From Oscarella lobularis (lineage: Eukaryota > Porifera > Homoscleromorpha > Homosclerophorida > Oscarellidae), in assembly GCF_947507565.1 (NCBI RefSeq), contig NC_089193.1, forward strand, positions 1,856,325-1,920,324: a stretch of DNA of 64,000 nt. Direction: 5' to 3'. The notes beneath the pieces are model-generated. The model did not search any database. It worked only from the letters and a program-made list of their open reading frames with translations, and was not told where the DNA came from. Positions 1 to 9,093 of the stretch are shown here, piece after piece. The stretch's first letter is position 1. Each line of letters begins with the position of its first letter. The position numbers and the translations under genes are program-made.

Positions 1-181
1 GGCCAGAATTACGAAAATGAAGGAGACTGTTTCTTCACCAGTTTCGAGGCTACTGCGCACGTTCAAAATCAAAAAACAGCACGTAGGATATGTCTCTATT
101 GGCAAAAAACACTGGACAAGGCTCGCGGAAATGCCAACGCCCAGGGACTTTGGCCTAGGGAATCCCTCTTGTCATAAATAG

Positions 182-189
182 TATTTAAA
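182..189 (+). promoter_or_regulatory. TATA-like box upstream of the CCP gene
   Basis: The motif TATTTAAA lies 47 bp before the ATG at 237, a spacing that would put transcription start near 210-215 with a very short 5' UTR. The rest of 1-236 shows no convincing coding sequence. This is a motif match only. Confidence 0.35.
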
Positions 190-236
190 CCCCGCGGGTT
201 TCCATCCTGTCATAGCTAGCTTGACAGACTCGGAGA

Positions 237-1065
237 ATGCAGAAGCTTCTTGTTCTCTTCATGTTTCTTTCTATGACAATGGCACAGACTTGCAAGCTTC
301 CTTCGTCGTATGAGAAACTCTACAAAAGAGCCTTCAACGACGAAGCACATGACAAAAAACAGAATCTCGTCTTTCTCTCATTCATGTGCAAAGAGGGCGA
401 AATTCTGACGTCAACTGTCAGCGGCAAGATGACGAGAGTTCTCAATTCAACGTGCCACGACGGAAAATGGGAGCCCAACTTTTCAAACTACACCTGCAAG
501 GGTACGAGAACGTGGAGAATAATCCTATTCCATAAATTATTGATTTTGGGAATACAGCAATACGATGTCCAAGGCCCAAGGACACATACTGCTACACGGC
601 AAAGTGGACGCAAATGGAAACGTCGTTACGTGGTCCTGAAATCAACCATGAAGTTGTATTCGAGGCCAAGCGTGGGTACGAAATCAGCGAACCGAAAGCC
701 ATCACGTGTGTCAAAGTCACCGACTCTAAAGCGAGACTCAACGGAAGTCGTCCCACTTGTAAAAGACTCTGTAAAAGTGAGTCTAATTCTATGTGAGGGG
801 GTTTGTTTAGAAATTCTGTCTAGAGCCGAAGATTAAGAATGGATACGTCTTGTCTACAAATGACGAAGATTTTAGCTCAGACGAATTCCTATCGACTGGA
901 GACTACAAAGTGCGCTGCAAGAGGGGTTACAGACTGAGAAAGGGATCAAATCGAAGCTTCTCCTGCACTGAGAACACTAAGAAACGTCGAATTCGGTTTG
1001 CGGGAGGAAAACGGCCCAAGTGCGTTGTGGACAAGGCGAAAAATCGCACCAAATTGCCCAACTGA
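237..1065 (+). CDS. Small secreted protein with three CCP/Sushi modules
   Basis: Three-exon gene. Exon 1 starts at 237 with a signal peptide (MQKLLVLFMFLSMTMA, then QTC) and holds a first Cys-rich module ending at Asn-Tyr-Thr-Cys-Lys near 499. A short intron ends at an AG near 560. Exon 2 carries a second module, opening with Ile-Arg-Cys-Pro-Arg-Pro and ending Arg-Leu-Cys-Lys near 775. Exon 3 starts after the AG near 823; it opens with a Cys-Lys-Lys-Pro reading across the junction and ends at the TGA at 1063. The Cys-x-x-Pro openings, Arg-Gly-Tyr cores and phase-1 junctions are typical of complement control protein modules. Introns are about 50-60 bp. No membrane segment is visible, so the product should be secreted. 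Ligand and role cannot be told; CCP modules usually mediate extracellular binding. Splice sites were chosen by eye. Confidence 0.72.
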
Positions 1066-1392
1066 ACATTGATGCATAAAATTTTCGATTCTACGTACTG
1101 TCATAAATATTCGCTGCTTTTTTTCTAATCTGGCCTTACGATATGTGTCCTCGTTTATGCAAAGAGTAAAGTGCAACTGATGATGATGATGATGATGAAT
1201 TGTCCTGGAAAATCTCCCCGAACATCAATGATGGTTCGGGGAGATTACCGAGGACGCGGGGAGGGCCCTTATGACTATCCCCGAGCCTACGCATTACGTT
1301 ACGCACCTTTTCGTCTCTCGAACGTCTTCGACAAAGCACTCAAACTCGCGTTTGAGGAATCTTTACATTTCGCAGTTCCCGTATAGAAAGAA
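1066..1392. other. Intergenic: (TGA)n run and a perfect hairpin
   Basis: The gap between the CCP gene and the phosphatase inhibitor gene holds a short TGA/GAT microsatellite (about 1178-1198) and a 12-bp perfect inverted repeat at 1212-1245. Short ORFs on both strands here overlap each other and show no recognisable domain, so I treat the stretch as non-coding (promoter/5' UTR of the downstream gene). Confidence 0.5.
1212..1245. repeat. Inverted repeat, 12-bp stem with 10-nt loop
   Basis: ATCTCCCCGAAC (1212-1223) is the exact reverse complement of GTTCGGGGAGAT (1234-1245), separated by ATCAATGATG. It sits about 150 bp upstream of the inhibitor-2 start codon and could fold in DNA or in a 5' UTR. 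Confidence 0.8.
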
Positions 1393-2068
1393 ATGGCGAC
1401 GTCCGATCCGACAAAACAGCCGAAAAAGGGAATTCTCAAGCAGCGCGGCACTGCCGAACAGTTGAGTTACTTTATAACGGCTCGAAAATCGCTCTATAAC
1501 GCCTCGAAGGTATCCGGGAGTGCGCTGGGACGAAATGAACATTCTAATGACGAATCATCCGGCGGACAAGGACTACGGACACATGAAAATCGACGAACCG
1601 AAGACGCCGTATCAGGCGTACGAAGATCCCGAAGGCAGTGGAGCGGGATCGGAAGCGGAGGCGAAATCGGACGACGAAGCGACGAAAGATCCACTCAATC
1701 TCGAGAATCTCGCTAGCGAGTAAGAAAAAACGGGGTTTTGAGGGATCGATTGTGACGATAGAGTGGGAATTAGGATTGAGAGAGCGAATAAAATGCCTAT
1801 ATGGAGTAAGAAATCGGAGGAGGAGGAGGAAGAGCAAGAGGAAGAGGAAGACGAAGAAGAAAAGAGTGGGTAGAAGATATATAGAAAAATTACTTGTTTT
1901 TATTTATTTTTACCTGGTACTGTAGAACGACGTCTCGAGTTCAAGAGCAAACGACGTCATCACTATGACGAATATCTCATGGTCCAAAAAGCAAAAGAAA
2001 TGATGGAGAACGACGACGAAGATGATGAATATGACAATCAAGAAGAAGATATGCAACAGGACTCATAG
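1393..2068 (+). CDS. PPP1R2: Protein phosphatase 1 inhibitor-2
   Basis: Four exons: 1393-1460, 1510-1719, 1807-1865, 1926-2068, with introns of 49, 87 and 60 bp and consistent phases. The product has the three PP1-contact blocks known for inhibitor-2: the Lys-Lys-Gly-Ile-Leu-Lys motif near the N-terminus, the RWDEMNIL...HPADKDYG...MKIDEPKTPY block (the Pro-directed Thr is the known GSK3 site in the family), and a C-terminal Lys-Ser-Lys-Arg-Arg-His-His-Tyr-Asp-Glu helix that in the family inserts into the PP1 active site. A Glu-rich linker separates the last two. The family binds and regulates the PP1 catalytic subunit in cytosol and nucleus. Exon 1 continues open into the intron, but only splicing at 1460/1510 keeps the RWDEM block in frame. 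Confidence 0.9.
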
Positions 2069-2089
2069 CACCGAAAAAAATCTAAACTC

Positions 2090-2095
2090 AATAAA
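2090..2095 (+). terminator. Poly(A) signal of the inhibitor-2 gene
   Basis: AATAAA occurs 22 bp after the stop codon, at the expected place for cleavage and polyadenylation. It lies only about 35 bp from the stop codon of the convergent BET1 gene, so the two 3' UTRs abut or overlap. Confidence 0.5.
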
Positions 2096-2127
2096 TGCAT
2101 GTATACTGACTATTTATCTGGTCACTT

Positions 2128-2586
2128 CTAATGTCTTTTCGCTATTCGTGTAAATAAGGTGTAGAAAACAAAGAAGAGAATGATGAGGCCCAAGGCGAAG
2201 TAGCACGACAGTCTTCTGTTCGATGTGCCCATCGTTGTCATGGATTTTAATCGATTGAACGTGCTAGCCAATAGGGTGCCACCGGAACCGAAGGAATCTC
2301 CCTTGATTTACGGGGATGACGTCATTCTTAGGTAAATTCGCCGTTTCTTACCATGTCGTCTAATAATCGGTTTTGTCCGCGCGTTTCTTGTTCGATATCG
2401 ACGGCTAGCTGTAGGAAATGGTGTTATTTTGCCCGTTTTTGGCTCCCGTCTTACTGATTTGAGTTGAGATACTTTTCCCGATAGATCGCCGACTAGCCGA
2501 TCGTTTTCCTGCTCCAGAAGCTCGTCGACATGTCCGCCTGGCTTTCGAGACTTGCCGCCGTTCATCGGCGATCGACGAAAGTCCAT
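2128..2586 (-). CDS. BET1: BET1-family Golgi SNARE
   Basis: Three exons on the minus strand: 2455-2586, 2352-2408, 2128-2301. The protein starts MDFRRSPMNGG (an in-frame ATG 8 codons upstream, at 2610, is also possible). It carries the single SNARE heptad helix (DELLEQENDRLVGDLSGKVSQLKS, then LAVDIEQETRGQNRLLDDM with its central Gln) and a C-terminal tail anchor (CYFALGLIILFFVFYTLFTR) after an Arg-Arg-Leu stretch. This order and the small size match BET1/BET1L, Qc-SNAREs of ER-Golgi and intra-Golgi vesicle fusion. It is convergent with the inhibitor-2 gene (60 bp between stops), and its start lies 136 bp downstream of the sarcoglycan stop on the same strand. Confidence 0.88.
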
Positions 2587-2722
2587 GAGAAGAAAAAGAA
2601 GACCACGCAAAGTGCGACGACCGCAAGCGCGCTATTCTCAATGAAGATAAATACTCATCTACCCGCAAAACACGTGGACGCACGAACATGAAAGAAAAGA
2701 ACAAGAGAAAAAAATCGACTTC

Positions 2723-4655
2723 CTAAACATCCTGCGGTTCGCTCTCGACGATTCTTTCGCTGCCAAACGACGGCGGTTTGGCGTAGGAAGGAGCCGGTCC
2801 CAGATCTCCCTCAGCGGACGAATAACTGGTCGTGGGACGATGACGTGGCTGTGGCTGATCCGGAGAAACATGGGGATCAACCATAGACGGACTCACCGTT
2901 CCGCTTTCGAGAAATAAAGGCGGTCTCACATAGGCCGGGGGCTGACGACCTGATAAAACGTCAAGATATATAGGATCTCAATAATGAGTTTTTATTTACC
3001 CTCGGAGGGCTTTTTCTCCAGGGTACTCTCGGCGCTTGAATAGCGAGGAGTATCCCTATAGGATGGCACGCTTTTCTTTGGGCTCAGCTCGTCGTCGTCA
3101 CTAGAAAACCTAATCATGAAAAAAGATAATCGATTCTGAGCCATAAACTGATTTATTTGCCCTACATTCCCGATTTTCTGTACGAGTCTGGTCTGTCGAT
3201 TTCGTCATCACTGTGCAGAAGTACCTTTCGATTAACGGGCTCCTCCGCCGGCCGAACTCGACTCGCCCTCTCTGAAATATTAATTATTGAAACCCGATCT
3301 ATTCTAGATACTCTACGTCACCTTTTGACACAAAAGTGTCCCAGTTTGGCTGCACGGGAATGCGACGCAATTTCGTCGAAGCGCCCTGAATCGCTCTCTT
3401 GTTCACAATCACTTCACTAACAGAGAGAAATAACATGAGTGAACCCTAGTTCTAATATTGACTGTACCTTCCATCTGGCACATCTTCAGGTTCATAGGCT
3501 TGCGTTACCTTCCTCCGACCACACATTATATAAGCGAGAATGAGGAAGAGGACAATAGCGACGACCAGTAGAGCAACGACGGTTTTAAGGAAAATATCCA
3601 ATTGATCCATGTCATCGTCACTGGGTCTTGTATCTGGCGTGTAGCCAGTATTGAGTGAACCAGTATATGGATTGGTCTCTGGTTCAATAGTGACCATTTG
3701 GAAGGAGCACCAGTTAATGTCAAGATCTATTGATTGATAGTTGATTGGAAGATCTCGTAATGATCCATCTGAGCATTCTGTTGTACTGAGATTTGCAACG
3801 GCGTTTCTATTAGCTGGCCCGGCAACGATGTACATCCTGAAGACACCAAATTAATTTATTAATTTATTTATTATTGATTTTTTGGTACCCTTCTTTTGGC
3901 ATTTGTCCTGGAGCTGGTCTTGATAGACGAGTACCCTTTTCTTCATAGGTAAAGTATTGAAAAATGTTGATATCAATTTCCTCATTTGAGGACCAAATTC
4001 CTTTGATTTCATTTTCAAAATTCTCCTTATTTGCACTATTTTGATGAAAATCGAAAAGATTCATTGTAGTCAATTGAAACAGGTACAGTTCCTGAGGCAC
4101 TATACCAAATTTAATTAATTATTTAATCAAATTACCCCAAACTATTTACAGCTCCCAGATTCCACACGAATCTCCATCCGCTTAGAAACGGAAGGATATT
4201 GAGTCGAACTAAAAGCCGTAATCTAACGAGAAAAGCAACGCTTACGGACTGACGTAACGCTAAGAGCATTCTTTCTCACGTCCACAAGGGTCGTCGTTCC
4301 TTTTTGGCTGGATCGCGGTGTTCCGTAGAGGAGACCCGGCGAAAGGCTACTGTCGTCGAGAATAAGACGTTTCTGCATGAATTGGATCCAATCGGACGAC
4401 GATACGACGACGTAGGAGATTTCCGAGCCTAGAGAGATCCGGCGGATACGCCCGTCGTACAGTTCCGCCCTCCTTCGAATGCGAACGCTTTTCGCTTGCT
4501 TACCGTCGTTCGAAGTGAAGCCGAAGTCCGCTGGATCGATGAGAACGGCGAAGGCTTCGTTCGCTAGCGTTTCGTGACGAAGCTCCGCTTCCGATTGGCA
4601 CAGAAGCGCGACGACGCATAGGACTAAGAAACGAAACAGTTTCCTCCTTTCGCGG
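2723..4655 (-). CDS. Alpha/epsilon-type sarcoglycan (5' end unresolved)
   Basis: Multi-exon minus-strand gene. From the N-terminus: a hydrophobic signal segment (Phe-Arg-Phe-Leu-Val-Leu-Cys-Val-Val-Ala-Leu-Leu-Cys), a cadherin-like domain with the GLLYGTPRSSQKG block and the TAFSSTQYPSVSKRMEIRVESG block, a region with the PKEGMYIVAGPAN motif, the membrane-proximal LDINWCSFQMV block with its conserved Cys, one transmembrane helix (LLVVAIVLFLILAYIMC) followed by Gly-Arg-Arg-Lys, and a cytoplasmic tail ending ESEPQDV. These blocks line up in order with vertebrate alpha/epsilon-sarcoglycan, a subunit of the dystrophin-glycoprotein complex at the plasma membrane. The tail has a Pro-Pro-Ala-Tyr (PPxY-like) motif near 2940. 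No in-frame ATG precedes the signal segment before a TAG near 4680, so the true start, or a small first exon, is not identified. The stop at 2723 is clear. Confidence 0.8.
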
Positions 4656-4758
4656 TAAGTAGTCGTGCTATTTCGCTAGAGCAAACCTGTGCGAAACATC
4701 GTCTTGATGTTTTCGTGCCTTTCGTGCATACCGAAGTCTAGTGCGTTAGCCTACGAAT

Positions 4759-7700
4759 CTACACTTGCAATTCGGGTCCGAAAACCGCGTCGCTGCCGCC
4801 CTCAGCCGAACCTTCGTCGTCGAAAAGAGTGTATTCCGGACCAAATATCGCTATTTCTTTATCCAAGAGATCGATCAGCTCGGAGAACGTGGGTCTTTCG
4901 TGCGGTTTTTGCTTCCAGCACCGAAGCATGATATCGTACCTATGCGAAGACTCCATTCTATCATTTTCTCACATTCAAGACTTACACGCTTCGCTGGCAA
5001 TCGTACGGACGCTCCAAACGGTATCCCTTCATCAGTTCGTTGACCATTTCCTTTATGGACATCACAGCATACGGCACTTCCGCCTTCGTCATAATTTCCC
5101 ACAGTGTCACGCCAAAAGCCCACTGTAGAACCCGTATTAGACCAATCATGTATCCATCCCATAATCCATTGCCTTACCACATCTGACTCTTTGGTGAATA
5201 GGAGATCTTTGATTGCTTCAACAGACATCCATCGATAAGGCAACCGCATCGCCCTCTTGCTCGGATCTTCGACTTTAAGTTGGTAATTATCTGCCACGCG
5301 AGCCAATCCGAAATCAGAGACCTTCACCCTCAAATTGTAGTCGATCCTAATGACCAAATATGATAAGCCAGGGAAGCTGATATTGATCTCAATTCACGTA
5401 CATGCAGTTACGGGCGGCCAAGTCACGGTGAATCACTTTCTTTGCGCCTAAATAGACCATCCCCTTGGCAATCTGTCTCCCAAAATTGAGCTGATCAACT
5501 GAGCTCAATGGCTTTGCCAGAAAGGTCTAGTAGATAAGTAGATACAGCACAGCACATACATATTGTAAACGATATAGTTTACCGTGTTGCTCTCTCCGCT
5601 TCCGCTTGTTGATGCTGATTGACTTGATCGGGCTCTCGACTTTCTCAAAAGCGTTTTCAGATCACCCAGTTCCATGTAGGGGAGTAGAATGACGGGGGAG
5701 GGAGGAAGAAAGCTGCCGAAGCTTAGTTTCGATATTCCGAGCATGTTCATGACGTTGGGATGTTTGAATGTCGTCATGATGATCGCTTCTTTGATAAAAG
5801 CGTTCACTGCCGAATCGGAATCAAAATCTATGGAACATACATATATCTTTGTTCTATGGTCTCATTTTAATTATGTAAGGACCTTGAACGGTTTTAATTG
5901 CTACCAATTCGTCCTTCCACTGACCCTTGAAAACGAATCCAAAATTTCCTATAAATACGCATGCTGACGTCATGAAATTGATAAATAGTTGGTACCTTTT
6001 CCAATTCTATGTTGACTTTTTATTTGTGCTGGATTGATAAACGCTTTGTCAATTTTGTCTTTCAAATCGTCTTCAAGGGCAATTTCGAGTCCTGTCGGCA
6101 GTTCTCCTGAAAATGAGTGTCGCTCATGTAGTAATATACGCACAGCCCTATCCAGTGGTCCCTCTAAAACGTATCGTTGTGAGAAGTCTTGCATGCAACG
6201 TGCACTTACGGTCATCCGAAATTGCTGCTTGGTTCATTTTTGCCAGCATAAGGGCAACAGCAATGATCAGTGCAATAGCTGGCGTACTTGCCAGCATCAC
6301 AACGCTTACCATAAGTCCGACACAGGTATCTTGCCAAAGCAGAGTCGATAGTAGAACACAGTAACCGATCAGGCATCCGCCAACAAATAGAACGGCTAAA
6401 TATTCTCTGTTCCACGTCTTTCTGTGCTCTCTCGCTGTGTGTACCAAGAAGAGAAGCAGAAGAGCGAGGAGGACAAGAGCGCTGTACCAGTAGGCCAACA
6501 CCGATAAGGCGCTTTGACGATCTTCAATGCAAAGTCCTTTCAGAGAACTTGAGCTACTACTCGTGGTGTTCGCAGCGACAGACAACGCTATTTGAATTCC
6601 CAACAGCACGCAGAATCCCGGTCCTTTGAGGCAGATGGTGACAAGGCGAGACGTCATCATGCTGGTTAGTAGACTGATAAACAGCCAAGAAAAACAAATC
6701 GAGTTTCCAATTTGTATCAAAGAGTCGAGAATATAGTCATCGCAGTCCAATGGCTCTAGAACACCCACAGATGATAATATAGCAATTATTATGGAAAACA
6801 GAGCGTCTGTCGATAAAACGATTGGAAGATCGTGCAGACTGATGGATACCAGGCTAGCTTGTCTCTTCTGATACACGTAAAATATGAAAAGGACGGCCGC
6901 TGCTGTAGCAAAAAGTAGAGGTAGAACTACCAAGGAATTGTCTTGGCATGATGGCGCAGTTGTGGGTGCGGACGTTGTGGGTTCATCGCAGAGACACATA
7001 TCGCTACGTGACACCACTGGAGTAGCAAAGCTACACGAAACGGTTTCTGACTGACTTGCCTCTGAGTTATTTTCATAACGCCATTGGCTGTCTTCGTTGC
7101 CGCAGTCATAGTACAAGTAGCCTATTTGGTTGGATTGGAGTTGATTGGTGCGCGTGCTAAAGTTGAAAATGTCAAACTGCCATCGTTTGGGCTGAAGAAA
7201 GGCATAATTGGCTCCTATACAGCTTCGCTTGTTACTCAGCGTGTGTACTAATGCTCCAGTTTGATTGTTATACAGGATAAAGTTTGAAGGCCGATCACTA
7301 ACGTCTCCCGAAAATCGTTGAAAGTCCGTGACGTGAGGAGTCTGTGCTTTTATGTATTCCACGAGCATCATGACGCTGTCCATAATCAACCCAGCCTTAT
7401 AATTGCGACTCAAGATCGAAGACCACCCGTTTAGCGAGTCAGTTAAATTACACGTTCTACGTTGAATACTGCACTCGAAGTTTTGTTCCCAGTAGTCGCG
7501 AAGCCAACAATTTCTCTCGAGTTCTGCCGAGTCGGCTCTCAATGACGTCATGTGGTTCTGAATGCATTCGCTGCTGCCAACGTGATACTGAAGTCCCCTG
7601 ACTTCTACTCCTTTTTCTATCAGCTTGACTATCGATTTCTCTATTGAAGGATAATACGATGGATCCCCCCACAGTTGGCCAATTAGAAATGAATACTCCG

Positions 7701-8682
7701 TTTTCTCGCAATTGAGTCCGTTGTCACTTACGTAGATCTCTAGAAATTCATGTACAAATTCTGTGTTTGCTATAAGAATTATGAATCCTTTGCAAAGATA
7801 TTCTTTCTCAGCCATCCATTCGTTTGTCTGTCTTGGCACATCAAAAACAGTGCATTGACTTGAACCCATTTGGTACGTCGAGCTTGCAAAGGTATTGTTG
7901 TCTTGATAACATTTGAACGAATAATTTCCTGCTTTAGACACAAATTCTTCCAAAAAGACTTGGCCGCAAATGTCGCCGCTGGAGACGACGTTAATATTGT
8001 TGCTATTTTTGGTGCGAATTGCGTACTGAGCAGCGGCAAGTGCCTGCATTTGACATCGCAGTTCCAATTTCACAGCGTTATTGTACGTTTGAATTAGTTC
8101 AGTGTTTTGTATATCATCTTGCAGTGGAGGTTGGTCAGTAAGAAAAAAAATCCCTCGAAACTGTCCCATTGTTATTGCTTCTTTAGCGTCAGTTAGTCTA
8201 ACAGCAACATCCTCAATATCTCCTCTAAGATCACTTCTTTCCAAGTCTCTCGTATTATAAGAAGGACCCAAAATAGTTACCAATGGCTTTTTACTCGTAA
8301 TTATATTCTCACGGTACTCAGGAACGCTACATTCTCTCAAAGTACTAACAGCTTCCGGAAATCGACTGCACGTATCCCATATCTCATATCCAAGCGTCAC
8401 GTTGGGTGGCAGAAGTTGTCTTTCGTTCACGAATTCGATAGCCGTTATGAGAGCCTCAGCTTGCTCTATGGCGTGCCTGTTATACTGAGGCGTATCCAAC
8501 ATTAGACTGCATTCAGAATTGAGAGCAGTAGAATTACGTCTCCCTCCAGCAAACAAAGCAGCGATCGTATACGTTCCAGGAGACTCCATTTTTCGTCTAA
8601 CGTGACAGGCTGACTCGTCCGGACACAGTCCGCGAGCAGCGGAGACCGACAACAAAAAGCAGGCGACGGTGGCCAAGTTCAT
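4759..8682 (-). CDS. Class C GPCR fused to a receptor-type tyrosine kinase (copy 1)
   Basis: Eight exons: 6210-8682, 5996-6106, 5883-5948, 5583-5827, 5402-5526, 5178-5346, 4986-5122, 4759-4957. They sum to 3525 nt (1174 aa plus stop) with matching phases. Exon 1 encodes a signal peptide ([18 protein letters not shown]), a Venus-flytrap domain with the [15 protein letters not shown] block typical of the CaSR/mGluR superfamily, a short Cys-containing linker without an obvious nine-Cys domain, and seven hydrophobic helices with Cys in ECL1 and ECL2. Exons 2-8 encode a tyrosine kinase: G-loop GKGNFGFV, VAIK lysine, [10 protein letters not shown] catalytic loop, [16 protein letters not shown] and [12 protein letters not shown]. 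The tail ends Glu-Leu-Gln-Val, fitting a class II PDZ ligand. It should sit in the plasma membrane with the kinase in the cytosol. Ligand unknown. Venus kinase receptors pair a flytrap with a kinase through one helix; here seven are present. An in-frame ATG at 8718 would add 12 residues. Confidence 0.88.
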
Positions 8683-9093
8683 GGTGAACCCAGCGATTTG
8701 AGTGCGGAACTGACTCAAGTCAGAGGTCCGGCGGATGTACTAGCTTTCGCTTTTCAGTTTTCACCGCGGACGCGTTTCATTTTATTAGACGTTTCCGGAT
8801 TAGTGATATAGCTTAGCTAATTAATGTTGATCTTGAAGTAGTGTTACTGGCCAAATACTGCTTCATCTCGACAATTGCAAACTCTATGAAAAAAGCATTG
8901 ATTCGATTTAGAGCTATTGTTTGATATTTAATAATTGGAAGAGGAATAAATCATTCGATTTTTAACTTTAACATTTTTTCGCGGTAAGTACTCGTGTTAT
9001 TCTGCGAGAGTAATCATGGATAAAATAGAGCACGCTCTGCACGCTCCTGATGTTTTTCGTGCATACCGAAGTCTAGTGCGTTAGCCTACGAAT
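8683..9093. other. Spacer between the tandem receptor genes
   Basis: This 411-bp gap holds the putative promoter/5' flank of copy 1 and the 3' flank of copy 2. Part of it (GGCCAAATACTGCT, near 8850) recurs upstream of copy 2 near 13180, and CGCGGTAAGTA near 8980 recurs near 4653. I see no coding sequence or RNA gene. Confidence 0.6.
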
